Source: Panagrolaimus kolymaensis
Lineage: Eukaryota > Nematoda > Chromadorea > Rhabditida > Panagrolaimidae
Direction of reading: 5' to 3'
NCBI GenBank assembly: GCA_028622995.1
Contig: JAJQJQ010000029.1
Coordinates: forward strand, 2,728,001-2,792,000
DNA length: 64,000 nucleotides
Made by a program: the position numbers and the translations under genes. This document shows, piece by piece, positions 34,218 to 48,900 of this stretch. Under the pieces are notes generated by a model. It saw nothing but the letters and a program-made list of their open reading frames with translations. It was not told the origin of the DNA and made no database searches. Each line of letters opens with the position of its first letter. The first letter of the stretch is position 1.

Positions 34218-35264
34218 TTCGCGACACCCAACAAACAGAAATAATTTTCCATGTGTTTTTTAGTTTGATTTATAACACCTCTTCTTTTTATGCACTTATC
34301 AATATTTGGAAAAAATATGCATTGTCAATTCTTTTTTCTTCGTCTTCTTTTAAATTCAACATAAAGCTGAAAGAATTTTGCGTTTGAAAAGGATTACTTT
34401 TTCCTTGTTATTGACATTTTTATTTTTATTCCTAAAAGCTTTAAAATTAATCATCAAAAAAAATTCACAGCACATTAAAGATTTTTATTAGAAAGTGATG
34501 AGGAGCCTTAGTTTTCAAAAAACTTTTTTGAAAAATTTTTTATCATTCTTCTTTTTCTGAAACTGAAAAAAAAAACTGTTTTTTATCCTACATATTAAAA
34601 AAATGAGTTCAGGAACGTCAAATATAACTCGATTTCTCAAATTTTCGAGCAAAATTAAATATATTGGGCCTTCGAAAATTTCATCTATGGACAATCGATG
34701 CTGATTTTTGGCATAGGATTCAGAAATGGGCCAAATATGAGGAATCACAGCATTGCGATTTCGTTCAAAGCGGCTCGTTTAGCGTTTTTTTGGAATTAAA
34801 AACAAAGAAACGCACAAGTGTTAATTTAATTTCTTTGAATATATTAATTAACTATTAAATAAATTTTATAAAGGCGATATTAATTTAGAGATTTCAAAGT
34901 ATTTTACGAGACAAAATTTGAATTTTTTTCACTGTATAAAATAAAGCAAGTCATAGCTATGAAGTTCAACATATGCGGGTGCTGTAACTTTTGATAAAAT
35001 CTACTAATCGACAAATTGAAAAAGCTTTGAGTAAAACGGTGGTAATTAATATTGCAATTAGCACCATTTTTGAATGGTTTGTTCCAATTTCTTCCATTTT
35101 TACTTATAAAGTAATTTTTTTTTAACTTTAAGCATGCAAAAAAATAAACAAAAAACACTTTCGTGATAACATCTTTAGTCCTAAATTATTTTGAAGTAAC
35201 ACAATCAGAAAGGTTCTTGAAGACAAGAAAAGAAAAAAATTTGATAAAAAAAATTTAGTTTTTA

Positions 35265-35470
35265 CCTATCAAACTATCAGCCCTTGGTCCAATTCGATTT
35301 AATTTTATTGCCATGAATGTTCCAATCACAGCATATTTATATTTGCGGACTCTACGAAATAAAAACAAAGTTATTACCATTGAACCAAGAACAAGTAACA
35401 CAAATACAAGATTGATTAAATGAAAAAAATTCTTTATTCCTAAATAGTATTCAGCAATATGCTTTAAATA
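35265..35470 (-). pseudogene. Chemoreceptor fragment, TM1-TM2
   Basis: The minus strand reads AEYYLGIKNFFHLINLVFVL, LVLGSMVITLFLFRRVRKYK and on to AIKLNRIGPRADS. This corresponds to TM1, the first loop and the start of TM2 in the Srbc-like genes. It lies upstream of the decayed receptor at 33337-34217 and may be its 5' end, separated by about 1 kb of unrelated sequence. Confidence 0.45.
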
Positions 35471-35479
35471 AATTCTATA

Positions 35480-38206
35480 CGTATTTATATTTTTTTTAAA
35501 TTGTTGGGGTTTATATGGGCTAAAGCTTTTGTAGTTGATTCACAATAATAAAAAAATATTTGATTTCAAAAGCTATGATTTTTGTTTAAACTTTGTCATT
35601 GAATGAATGTAATTTAAACTGGATTTCATAAAGGACTTTGCATGTTTCTTCATTTTTTCATGACACTATTTGTCCCATTCATACTGTAGCTATGTATGAT
35701 CATAAGTCAAAAAAAAAAATTTAAGAGCAAAAGGTTATTTATCGTAGTCAAAAAATTTTTTTAGCCAGCTATATACATTACTTCCCTAGTAATTGCTAAG
35801 TTTACAGTCTTAAAAAAAACATGAAAGTAATAATTTAAGGAATTTTGTAGTTTCTTCGGTGTCCGTAGCATATTTGAATTTTAAGCTACAAATTTTGTTA
35901 CATTTTTATTGTCGTCTATGCAAAATCATCGCTTGCCTCTGTTATGGTGAAATACGATAGCCCTAAAATTTTCTTAGAACATACTTTGCATTTTTTTATT
36001 CCAAGAAACTCAAATAAAAATTACCATTTAACAAGGAAGCAAGAAGTTTTAATTTTGTACTTTTTTACTTTTTTGGCAGCTGAAGAAAAAAAAGCTTAAC
36101 TTTTAATTTTAAATTTACAACATATCTGTAATATTGTAAAAGAAAAGGCTGTAAAATTAGGTTTAAATATATTAAAATTAATAAAAAAAAAAAAGAAACA
36201 AGAAAAATTATTAACCCACGACTTTTTTTATGTTTTAATTCTAAAGGCATGGTTATAAATAATTTATAAACGTAGCAATAAAGCGATGATATTTTCTGGA
36301 GTTTGTTAGAGTACACATTGGCTACACATTATCAGAATTCAAAGACAAAAACCTGCTGAAATAACGGATTTTTTTGATTTTCATTTTTTCGCTATTGCTC
36401 CTCCTCTTCATTGATAGCAAACGATCATTTCTTTCTCTTTTCAACAAGCCAATTTCTGAATTGTATGATATTCTATAAAAGAATCTTGGTTAACGAATTC
36501 TATTTTTTAGGGTAAAAAAGTTTTTTATTTCTGTTTATTTACTTTTTAATGACAGAATTAATATAAATTATGAAATATTGAACTCTGTTAAATTTTAAAA
36601 TTTCAAAAAGTTATGTATTTTTTTAAAGTGATTTTTAATTCTACAAATTAAGAAATCTGGGCAATATTTTAAAATTGTCTGGAAAAAAATATGTGAGTAA
36701 GCCATAAGACAGACGCCCCATATGAATCATATAATTAATGATAACAAAATATATTTCCAAAGTAACTAAAAAAATGCTATATTTCCTATTTATTAAATTT
36801 CTTTCGTGTGAAATCTTTCTTTCTTTTTTTATAACGTAGAAGAGAAAAATATTAAAAATTTAGTCACGCCTATTATGAAGAAAATTTTAGTTGGTTTACT
36901 ATATTTAAATAAGGTTAGTAATGGATATATTTATCATTTATGCATATATATATACACAGAAGTGATGCTGACTGAGTCTATTAAATAAAGAATATCTTTT
37001 TTTGAGCTTGGGAGAAGAAAAAATTTTTCTTTTTTAGTTATTGGGCTTCGGTAGTGCTAAGCCTGAGATTTTTGAATTGTAAATTTTTCCAACCAATTTA
37101 ATTAGTTTCATCCCAATTATAAACTCGAGAAAAATCCTATAAATTAGAAATTTGATTAGCGATTTTGAAATTTCTCAAGTTTTTGCGATAAAGTAACGAA
37201 TTTGAATAACTTTTTTTTCGGCCTTTTTGGAACCAAAATAATTTTTTATCTTTTGGAACGATATTTTTTTAACTTCTTTTTGCATACGATGGTAAAGTTT
37301 TTTTTTATTTAAACCTAAAAGTATAAATACGTCAACGTGGTTTACTGTATTTTTTTTTTGAGCATATGTATCATTAAAAAATTCTTGCATTCAACAACCA
37401 GAGTTTTAAGAAAAAGGTATCATTTCTTTTAAATTCTTTCTAAATTTTTTTCCTTGTCTCAAACCTGTAAATTAATGTTAAAAGAAAGTACAAATGTAGC
37501 TAAATAGATATGGGTATTAAGAGTTAAATTCGTAAATCACTTTCCCTTTTTCTTTGACTTCCCCTTTTAACGATTTTAAATAGTAAATTATATACTTTTA
37601 CGAAATAAATATTAGTTTTGAACTTTATTCCTCATATGGGAAAAAATTCAAGTTGCCTACACTTATTTCCTTATTCCTCATTTAGTGAGTGGCAGAGTCT
37701 AGAGTTGAGTTAGCTTGTAAATCATAAATATTTTTATTTTTGTTTATGATTCTTTATTATTATTTTTTTGAGTTAAAAGCCCATAAAATTTAAGATTTTG
37801 AAAGTTGGGGGAAATAAATATTTGGAAATTATAAGAAAAAAATGGATTAAAAAGGTGCCCCAGTTTTTTTTAACTTTTAAATAAGAGTTTTTCATTGCAA
37901 AATCTTTTTTTGATAAACTCAAAAAAATTCATTAAAAACATTTGATCTCAGAAGTACGTATTTTTTAAAGTTCCCTTCTTTCTTTTTTTTATCTGAGCCA
38001 TGAATTTTAAATTTTTTTATTTTTTTTTGTTAAAGCCGATATTCTTGTACCAAGTATTTAGATTCAGAAAAGTTTCGATTTTCTTTTTTCTTAATTTTCC
38101 CGCGATTTTTTTACTTTTATATTAAATTTTATTTTTTGATAAATAATTCATTAAAAATCTTCTAGATAAAAACTTGGAATTCAAACTATACATTCATTAA
38201 CTCATA
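35480..38206. other. Long AT-rich region without a recognised gene
   Basis: Open frames here (for example 36065-36316 and 37175-37390, minus) are Phe/Leu/Lys-rich and carry no motif. No RNA gene or repeat array was seen. Confidence 0.45.
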
Positions 38207-39273
38207 ATGCCTCCGACAGCCTTCGTTCCATATATAGTTTTGGGGCAAGAAATATTTATACTTTTATCCCAACTTTTAATAACTTTACCATGCGTTTTCT
38301 TTTTATTTAAATATTACATAAATCGAAGTTATTCTTTAATTCTTCGAATATTTCTTGTTTATTTAGTTATTTTTGCGATTGCAGCAATTATAAATAGTTT
38401 ATATTTAATTATTTTTTGGTCTCCAACAAATAATTTATATAACTTCCAAATTTTATGTTTATTAGGATTTTGTCAATGGGCTTTAATATTTCCTTGTCAC
38501 ATTATCGAATTTTTTATTGGCTTCGAACGATGCATGGTTTTGACTTTAAGATTTTCTTATACCGAATTTACAAGAAAATTAATTGGATTTGCGTCTATTT
38601 TAATTGTATTTATTTATGGGGTCGGAATAACTTTACTCGAAAAATTACCCGTTTTTCCAACAAATATATCAACGACGACAAACTGCAAATTTTATGATTG
38701 CGTTTTAGATTCTCAACCAATCGTTTATATGAGAAATGCAACATATTTTATTGTTTCGCTTAATTTAAGCTGTGGAATATTGTTATTATTTTTAATTAAA
38801 TTTATTTGTAAAAAATATCAACAAAATGATTATTATTTATATCGTGGCGCTATTATTACTATTATAACTACGGGATTTTTGGGATGGTTTCCCAAAGTGA
38901 TTACTGCTCTTTCGTATTTGGTAAGTAAATTTAAAATGTGGCTCCAAAAATTAAAATTTCGTGAAACAAAATATTAAAAAATGTTTGCAAACAAAAATGC
39001 GAATAAATAAAGACACTTCTTTAATAAAATTGCATATTTTTTATGTTTTTACTATTAAAATTTTTATACTTTTGTTGTTTATATTTATTAAACTGCCTTT
39101 TTTAGGTCCTTGATTATCCATTAAGTTCCATCGCTGGACCTTTGCGATCCACCGTTGCCGCATTTAATGTTTCTGTGATTGCATTAATTTATGTTTCAGT
39201 ATTTCGTCGAAAACCAAGAAAAGAAAACAACAATGTCAAAATTTCGGCTGTTAATGTTATTAGCTATCGATAG
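38207..39273 (+). CDS. Nematode serpentine chemoreceptor, Srbc-like (class uncertain)
   Basis: Exons 38207-38920 and 39106-39273 (phase 0) give 293 residues, exactly the length of the receptor at 16885-17843, with the intron at the equivalent site before TM7. About seven hydrophobic segments are visible. A GFERCMVLTLRFSY motif after TM3 takes the place of DRY. TNCKFYDC lies in the second extracellular loop, and the tail is basic (FRRKPRKENNN). The upstream spacer has a T-rich stretch but no clear promoter. An olfactory or taste role is inferred from the family. Confidence 0.8.
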
Positions 39274-39274
39274 G

Positions 39275-42200
39275 TACAAAAATTTAAAAAGCCAAATTTA
39301 GAATGTCTTTTCGGTTTTCTTTTTTTTGAGTTTGTTTTTGGTTTAATTTATATTTGTTTCGTTAAAATTATTTGTTGATCATTTTTATTAATAAATAATG
39401 TCTTTTTCGATCTGTTTTTTTGTTCCTATTTTTTAAAAAACAATTAAAAATAAAATGTTTTTTTTGCGCGCAAATATGTTACACTAAAAAATGCGCCATA
39501 AATCATTCCATTTTTTTATTGATTTTCTTGATTAGGAATAAAAAGAACACAGACTGTTTTTGGTTAAAGGAATTTTCATTTGGTTCTCTTCATTTTTTCT
39601 CGGGTTTTTTAAAAATCTTATTTTAATATTTTATTTCTATTTTTTTCTTGATTTTTTAAAATAAATAAGCATAAAATACACTAAATTTGTGCAAGTTAGA
39701 AAAGATTGCTTTCCATTCATTTTAGTAAATTAAAATATAATATAAAATTTATAATAATTAAATGTTAACATTCCTGATATTGAAAGTCGAGATACTTTGA
39801 ATGATGGTCATAAGTTAGAAAATTGAAGTACTGATGATGGCTATCCGATGAATTTAAAAATATATGCTACCAACTTTCAACAGAAGTTTTAAAGAAGAAA
39901 TTTGTTTACAAACATTTAAGCAAAGTTTTTTGAAAGGAAAATTCGATTTAAAAAACAATTTTTGGTATCTCTTTTTTTATGTTTATTCCTTTTGATTTTC
40001 TTGATTTTCGTCAACATGGCAAATTTTGTAAATGTAACTAATAAGCCCATTCTTGGGTCTCATCCTTTTTTTTCTTGACAAAACCCTGGTTGGCACGGCG
40101 CCATTTTTTAAATATACAAACATCGAAAAAAATGCTTTTAAATAATGGAAGAAAAAAAGAGACAGACATTCAATGCCTAAATTTTTCTCTGCGCCTTCCA
40201 TCAGCCAGTCGTCAGTCGCACACATAGTTAAAGCGGCTGGCTATACTCAGGCTGCCTTTCCAATTCAATGCAAAGCAAAAAAAATATGTAAAAAGCTTTT
40301 CTTTCTCGCAAAAAAAATAGACAACCAGAAAAAAGAAAAAGTAAGCCTTCCTCCTTACATATTTTAATTTTGCGGTTGGTTGTGTTCTTCGGTTTTTTTA
40401 TTTGCTGCTTCTCTCGTAATTTTTTCTAACAACCATTTGTCTTTCGCGTTGCTGCATTACACATTTTTTTTAGTTTCCATAGATTTGCTTCTCTTTTTTT
40501 TTCATTTTGCAATGAATAGTTTTTTTTGTTGCATGTTTTAAACCCTTGAAAAATAAAATTTTAGTCTAATTCAAATTTTATTATGGATACTTTAGAGAGA
40601 GAGAATAATTAAATTTAAGAAACTAATGCGTTTTTTGATAGCTTTATTGAGAGTCGAGGAAAATAATTTGGTTTATTTATTGCTTGCAAAACTTTGCTAC
40701 GTCTTTTTTTGAAATTATTTTGAAAGAAGTTTCAAACTTCTTTTTTTTTTATCGAATTTGACAGCTTCGCAAACATTTGAAAACTTACTTTCAACTCGAA
40801 ATCTTATCAACTTTTCAACGGCGCTTTTCCTTTCTTTTTTAGTTAAAGAATTGCCACAAAAAATAGCGACCTTTGAATTTGTATAAAATACAAATTTAAA
40901 AAAGAGAGAGTTTCGAGCGTTAAGGTGAATTTCTTGCTGTTAGTTTCTCACAAGAATCACTTAAAATATTTCTCTGTCTAATAATTTCTTCGATTACCTT
41001 AATTCTCAATCTTCTTATAATATTTATTTTTGCTTGTTTTATGAAATCAATAATTTGTTGTTTTTATTTATGTTTATGTTACCAAAACTTTCTCATACAT
41101 AAAAAAGGAAAGATCAAAAAATAAACGATATTCGTTTTTCTTTAATTTATTTCTTTAGTTCCTTAATGTTTTTTGAATTTTGTCTTTTGTAATCATCGTC
41201 TACTTTTTTGTTGTTGTTGCTTACTTGTTTATTTTGTGATGAGCAACAATCAAAGAATTTAAGAAGAAAAATAGGATTACAAAATTTGGTGTTTTTATTT
41301 GTACACAAAAATGATGACGAATAAAATAAAGAAAAAAAGAATCACAAAAATTGCATAATTTTTTGTTAATTATTTTAAGTGAAGCCTAATTCCTCTGTCT
41401 TTTTTCCTCCGTTCACATTTTCTAGTATTATTTATATTTTGGGATAGCTAAATTAATGGATGGCCGACGTTTTTTTGTACTTTGATCGGAACGGAATTTT
41501 ATAATCTTTGTCTTTGCTATTTTTGTTTTATTTTTATTGAAGAGAAGTCGGCGACCAGACAAAATAAAAAAACAGGGCGAGAAAAATATTAAAAATATTT
41601 TAGGAATGATGTAAACAAAGATAAAAAAAATATTAATGGAAGAAACCGAAAAGATCGTTCAATAAAAAAATGAGAAAAATTCATTTATATTTTTCGAGAT
41701 TGCTTACTTTCTTAAAAGGTTTTCTGAACTCTAAATTTTTTTAAATATAAAACTGAGCTATTAAATTAAATATTTGTAATCTCCCCGCCGAAAATCAAAA
41801 GCTTGTAGATATTACTATGTCTTTAATTTTGTTTAGACCGCAGGTTACAAATAATTTCCTAACATTAATTTGCCCTTGATATTCATCTTTTAAAATTAAT
41901 TTATTTTTTTCTCATTTTTTTACAAACATTTTATTATCATTTTTTTATTATTAATTTAATTGGTTTAATTTTCCTGACCAGCTCCACTATAACCACATTC
42001 ACACCACACATATTTCTATCTTTTTTATTATTACTGAACCTAAAAAATCACCCGTTTTTTTTCTTCACCTTTCTTTTTAACACTTTTTTGTTGTTACTGA
42101 ACTTATCGGCTTATTTTTTTAAAGACCCTTTCTTCTTTTTTTCTTCTTTTTTACGGAAACTGAAACTTTTTATTTTTCTATGACGGCGGTGGTCAAACAA

Positions 42201-45200
42201 AAAAAAGTGGTCTGAGTTCATTTAATGATCATCGTTAAACAACCGAAGAAGAACCAAAGGGAAAAAAATAAAATAACGGAAAAATGTATTCTTTGGACTC
42301 TGATATTGTTTTATTGGTTTTGCATAAACGCAAAAACGACAGAAACTGAAGATGAAAAAAAACTGATAATATTTTTTATTTCCTTTCTTTTGTTTGTGTT
42401 GGTTGCTTGCTTTTTCTTTTGTTTTTATTTATTTTTTCTTGATCTGGGAAAACAGGTGATCAGCGGCAGCAGTGTAACAGTGCCGTGTATATAACAACAT
42501 GGCATTTTTTCGTTTTAAACTTTGGTATAGTTGGGTTTTTTTTATCTCTGATAGATTAGATATGTATCGTTTGTGTGTATTTCATCTTTGACCATTGACC
42601 ATATCTTTTTTGTTTGTTTCTTGATGTTTCATACTTATCCTAAAGAAAATATGTGTAAAAAAACCTTTTAATTATTGGACGGGGCCGATTAAACTAAATA
42701 GAACAAAAAGAGTTCATTTTAATGTTATTATAAAACTTAAGTGAAATTTTGAAAAATTTGATAAACTGTTGAAAAGCTTCTGGCTTTCATTATTATTCTT
42801 GTAACTGAAAAAAATTGAGTTTGAGAGATAATTTTTTGAAAATTAATTTTTCATTCGCTTCCAAGCCATTTTTCTTCCATTGTAGAAAAACTTGCTGAAA
42901 ATGTCTTTGAAAAATATAAAATTCAGAAGTTTTTTGTTTTATGGACAAAAATTTTTTTAAATCAAAATATGTTTGATTTTTTTAAAATTTCTTCTTATAA
43001 TTTTGCTGATTTTATTAGACTTTCTAAATTTGTTTATTATTAGTACACCTTTTTGGATAATAATAATATTCTTCTTCCTCTCCACTCCTTTTACTTCTTC
43101 TTCGCCCACAAACACAAATATATTATTTATCGAAAAGCTTGATTTTGTCTTAGACATTTAACCATATTTCATTGCAACCCATCATCACATAACAGCACAC
43201 TCATCATCTTTCCATCTTTTTTCATTTTTCAAGCTCTCCTCCACCCTTCCTTCCTTTTGCGAAATAACGAAAGAAAATAAAGGAAGTGAATGAAAAAAAA
43301 AATCCACCGCAGTAACAAAGAAAGAACAAAAAAAAGTAATTTTCTTTGGGCGAACAAAAACATTCAACGAATAATAAATAAAAAAATATGGATGAATCCC
43401 ATCTTTTTAGTCTTTCAACTTTTTTTTGTTTGGCTTACTTTTATTTTATTTATCGCAATCAAATGAAAATTTTGTCTTTTTTTCTTTGACCAAAACACTA
43501 TTTTTTTTGTCAGTCATTTATTTATCTTTTTTCATCCTCTTTTTATTCATGGGCTTTGTGCTCAGTGTTTTTTTTAGTAGAAAAAAAGTGATAAAATTAA
43601 TTGCTTCTTTTATTTTGTTTATAAAAACATGGTGGTGGCTTCTTTTTCTTCGTGAACTTAACAGATGTGGTTTAACACCTGTCGCAGGTATTTGTCAATA
43701 AATCTTTTTGAGAATTTAAGTTGAAAAGTTTCTTTTATTGCGTCTTTGCACTTTTTTTGATACGCATTAAGGTATAATATTTCTTTATGCTTGAATTTAA
43801 AAAAAATGCATTGAAAATAAAAAAAAATAAAGGAAAATATAATTTTTCAAACCTAAGTTTTTTTTGCTTCCTCGTGTTTTTACATTTTTTATTTTTTAAT
43901 ACTTTTAACTATGTGTATCAGAACACTAATTATCGGGAATTAATAACTTTATTAATTCAAGTTCGAGTGCTTCTAAAATAAAGCATTTTTTTAAATTATA
44001 AAAAACGATTCAAATACTTTTTCTTATTTTTTTATTTTGGGAATACGAAAAAACTGTCTTTGATCTTTCGAGCAAAGAGCGATTTTTTTTGTGCTGATTG
44101 TCTGAACTTGTGTTACCGCTATTTGCGAATCAGCTAACCGAGTGTTTGAGTTTTTTTAAAGTTAATTGATGACGCATTTTTTTAAGCTCAAGCTGAGCTG
44201 CTTTAAATAAATTTTATTTTAAGTGGAAGAAAAATGGACTAAAATAAATATAATTGAAATTTTCTTTTTGAGAATAAAGTAAATTACTCTACCTTTTTTT
44301 ATTTCTTTTTTTTGGAAGTGAAATTTAAAATGTTAAAAAATATTTAATTATTTTGTGCTAAAATAATAAAAATAGTTTATGCTTTTAAATTCTAAATAAT
44401 ATTGATGACAAACATTTTTGGTAGTTTTTTAGAATCCAAATATGTCATCATCATTTAACTTATTTAACGAACCCCGAGATTTTTTTTTTGATTTGATATT
44501 TTGTTTATTTCACCTTTTCACCTTCTTCTTCCGTCTTTTTTCAAACATTTTTTGTCTTTACCCAAATATTTTAACAATTTGGATTTTTTCTTTCTTCGAA
44601 AATGTTTATAAAATTTTTATTTCCTTTGTCATCATTATCTTCATCGCCTCCTCCTCGTGGCTTTTCAGATGATGACTGCTGTCATCAGTCATATTACTTA
44701 TCTTCTTCCTTCTTGCTTGCTGCATTTAGATTTTTTTCTTTGTCACATACATATTCTTTTCCCCCCACGTGACATATCTTTTAAACCCTTTTTCTGAAGA
44801 AGAAATAGAAGAAGATGACGTCAAAAAAGGGATGTATATAAGTAAAAGCACGTTTTTCGTTTTTCATGTTTGCCACTGCTGCTGTGACTTCGAAGTTCAA
44901 TCAAAAAAGACACAGCAAAAAAAAGTATTAAAAATTCTTTAGTCTTTTTTATTCTTTTTTTTTTGTCAGAAACATCGGGTGCTTTTTTTCGTGCTTTAAT
45001 TATTTTATTTTTTGTTTTTTCTAGTTTGTGATTGTTGCTGACTTTAAAAACTGTCATCGTCATTAAAGATAAATAAATGTTTATTTAAGAGTTTTTATTT
45101 GAGTTTTCTTTAATTTTATTTTAGGCTGATAATTGTCTTATATTTTGTAGTTTTTTTTATTTGCGCTTTTACATACCCAAAAAAAATTTTATGACTGTTT

Positions 45201-45975
45201 TATTTTTTTTTTCGCACATTTTCACAAGAACAAAGAACAACAACAAACGATGAGAAATAGACGAAGAAAAAAAAAACGAATGCGTTGTTATCATTTTTTT
45301 CTTCTTCTCGATTTGATGGTTATGATGCAACAATAAGACAAGACAAGAGAGACGACACAAGGGGGCGGTGACGATGTGCTTAAGCGCGTGCAATGTTTTA
45401 GTTTTTCTTTCCAATCCTTTTTTTTATTCAGTGCATTCCAAGTGCCTTTCCAGTGCACACACATACATATTTAGTCTTGGGTCTCGGCGGCTTAGTCTTT
45501 ATTGTTGCTTGGATGCTTTTTGTTCTTCTTTCGTAACATTTCTTTTTTTCATTTACAATTTTTTTCCAGTCAGAGCCTAAGCCTTGCTCAGAGCAATGCA
45601 TATATATATATATTTTTTTACATCCGGTTAGAGACATTTAAGACACGCATATATTATTTTTCATTTTCATTCTTCTTTTTACTTTTTTTACATTTTCTAG
45701 TGGCTTTTTTTTGTTTTAAATAAAAAATTGAACTTTATCCTATTTTTTTTCTTCGTATACTTAAAAACCTATTTTTTAGGATAAAAGCAAACAATCTCGT
45801 CATCACCAATTTTTTTTTCAATTATAAACTCGAGCTTTTTCTTCTTTGAAAGGCTTTTTAAGCCTTTTTTTCCTGCCTCTCTCAAATTTTGCTAATTTTT
45901 TTATTGAAAAAAGCAAACCTTTGAATTTCACAATATTTTTTTGTGGCTGAACTTAAATATTTAAATCAATTAATT
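39275..45975. other. 6.7-kb T-rich gene-free region upstream of the GPCPD1-like gene
   Basis: Homopolymer T/A runs dominate. Visible sites are a (AT)n stretch near 45598-45616, a CACGTG near 44765 and a GC-richer patch GATCAGCGGCAGCAGTGTAA near 42459. No frame shows domain-like composition. It may contain 5' noncoding exons or enhancers of the neighbouring gene; I cannot show that. Confidence 0.4.
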
Positions 45976-48900
45976 ATGCCTGGAATCACTCAATTTACTG
46001 TTCATTTTGCCGTTACTAATCCCGATCATCGAAAAGATGAATTTATGTTTGTAACGGGTTCGGATGAAAAACTTGGTTCATGGGAACCTAAAAATGCTTT
46101 AAGATTGGAACCCAATGAAGAAGGGTAAGCTTTTCTATTTTTTCTTCAGATTTTTACCCAAATTCCAAAGCGAAAAATTTTAAAACTTCGAGTTCCAGCG
46201 CAGAAAAGCTTAATTTCGAAATATTTAAAAAAGTTTTAAAAAAATAAGCTTCTTTAAATTCTAATTGTAAAAGCGAAAAATAAATATTCATAATTTTTAC
46301 AGAATTTTCATTGGCTCTGTCAGTCTCAATAATGTCAAACAACTTAAATTCCGTTATTTCCTTGGTTATTACCTTCAAAGCGAACATGGGAAAGAAAGTT
46401 TAATCATTCGTAAATGGGAAACTCATCTTTCACCAAGATGTGTTTTACCCGCCGTTGAAGCATGCAAAAATGGTATTTATCGTGCAAAAGTTAATGATGT
46501 TTTTGGATTTCATGGTATAAATTTAATTTTTAACTTTTGTTTTGAGACTTGAAATAACAAAATTAATTTTAGCTGGTCGTGAAATGGTTAGCGATGGTTG
46601 GTTATTGGATGATCAACAAAATCAAATTTTACTTTGTGTCACTGGGGAAGCAATAAAATTTTATAAATCTAAAAATATTAAACAAGAATATCGAATTAAA
46701 ATAACTCCCATGGATTTAAGAAATCGTGATGTAAGTATTTTATTTTTTTGGTGAAAACTAAAAATTTGGCAGTACAGCTTCAAAAAATTTCGAAAACTAA
46801 AATTTGCATATTTTTTTGATTTTTTTTCTTCAAAATATTCTGCGGCGTTTTTTTGTTTACTTTTTTCCATTCCTAAAATAATTAAATTTTCATTTTTCAG
46901 GATTCCAATCCCTATGATGATGTTGATGAAGATACCCAAGATGAATTACCAACTCAACAAATTTTGAGTTATTCAGATACTGAAATTGCCGTAAGATAAT
47001 ACGAAGATATGATAAAATTGGGTTTAAAAAAAAAATAAAAGAGCTCGAGTCTGCTGCTTTTCTTTACTCTAGGACTCTTAGTTTTTTACCTTAGCTATTT
47101 TTTTTTTGGCAAGACTCGAGCAAAATAAAAAAAAAGCGCTTACTGAAAGAAAAAAACAACAGTTTGTGTCTGTTACTTCCTTGATCCTTTGTTCATTGAC
47201 ATTTTGCTACTATACCTACCATCCATCCAAGTCTCAACAACCTGGATTCATTCAGCCAACAACTTTAATAAACAACAACTTCATCGAGGTTGGAGCAGAA
47301 AGCGAAGTTGTTACTATACTACTCTACTCTACGACCGCCATTTTCACCATCCATCCTTTTTCTATTCTAAATTTATGATATTAAATTTTTAAGGTGAATA
47401 ACTTACTTCTCTCATTTATCTCCATTCTTTTTTTTTATAATTATTATTAAATAATTAAGCGTTTTGAGGCTTTTTGTTTTAACCCAACATTTTTTTTTAG
47501 TTTATTATTTTCTGTAATTTTATAAGCAACGCTAACCAACTATTTTTAACCTAAAAAAACAGTCCATTTTGGCCTAAATTTTTTATTTAGAAAAACTTTA
47601 GTTTCCTTTTAACAAAAAAAACTTTCATTAAATTGTTGGAGTTATTGCATTTTTGCCTCGAAACGCCTTCTCATTATTTTTATTTTTTCAACTTTCAGTG
47701 TTTTTTTAGTCCATATTTTTCTTTCCAAATCCATTGTTGCTTTTGTCTTTTCAAAAAAGAGATAACATTCAGACGACAAAAATGGTTTTTCCTGAGAACA
47801 AATTAAACTTAAATTTTTTTTTCATTTTTAGCCATTAACCAAGGATCTGCCAGGTTATGCAAGACAAAAAGATTTTGGTGAAACTTTTGAAAATGGAGTT
47901 GATTATTATTTATATCGAACTTATTCCGTTGCTGTGGAATATTTGGTAAGTTTTAAAATTAATTTAGTTTATTAATTTTTCTTTGGATGAAAAAATATAA
48001 AAACTTACAAATAAATATTTTGGAGGAAGGATTTTTGTAAGTTTATGAAAGAAAAAAAGTTTGAGTGATTTTTTTAAATTAAACTAACAAAATTGAAATC
48101 TAGTTTTAATCATAATGATAGTTAATTCTTTTTGATGCCATTTGATAATAACAAAATTTTGGCCTCGTGACTCAAAAACTTTATGAGAAAAAAACATAAA
48201 AAATAAAGCTTGCAATTCAAAATTCCCTAAAAATCCAAACCATTTTTTACCCTACCGTTTTTTTTTCTAATCTTTATCCATAAAAACCCATACTTACATT
48301 TTCACTATTCAAACTTACTTTAATACCCTTTCCTTTGATTTTCGACGGAAAATTTAAAATTTCTTAATAAAATTAAAAAAATCCAACTGTAAGCCCAATT
48401 TCCATTTGCAAAGTTTGCATACCTTTATTTTAACGAAGTTCCATTTTTTAGGGTTTCCGAATTGAAATTTTCAAACCCACAGGTGAAAATCCTAAACTTC
48501 TCGCGGTTGGATATGCCCTTCCATCAACCCTTCAAAATAGTTATGGTAAAAGTTCCACTCCTTTACTTGCATCCAATGGATTGCCAGTGGGAAAAATATA
48601 TTTGGGTTATTTATTTATTCGTCCTGTGCATTGCCCTGAAACTCCTTTCAAAATGGATATATCATTTATAAAACATTGGAAAAAACGATCCACCTTGGAG
48701 GTTGGGCATCGAGGAATGGGAAATTCATATACTAAATGCGCGGTAGCTCGAGAAAATACTTTACATTCATTGGATAAAGCCGCCTCTCATGGAGCGGATT
48801 ATGTGGAATTTGATGTTCAATTAACAAAAGATAAAATTCCAGTAATTTTTCATGATTTTCATGTTATGGTTTCTGTGGCTAAAAGATCCCCGGATAAAGA

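Noticed and set aside
36065..36316. Hydrophobic 83-codon minus-strand frame resembling a membrane protein
   Set aside because: Phe/Leu/Lys composition is what AT-rich DNA gives by chance; no partner exons or family motif.
47106..47392. Open frames inside the 840-base fourth intron of the GPCPD1-like gene
   Set aside because: They have no ATG in good context or domain, and the flanking exons join cleanly without them.
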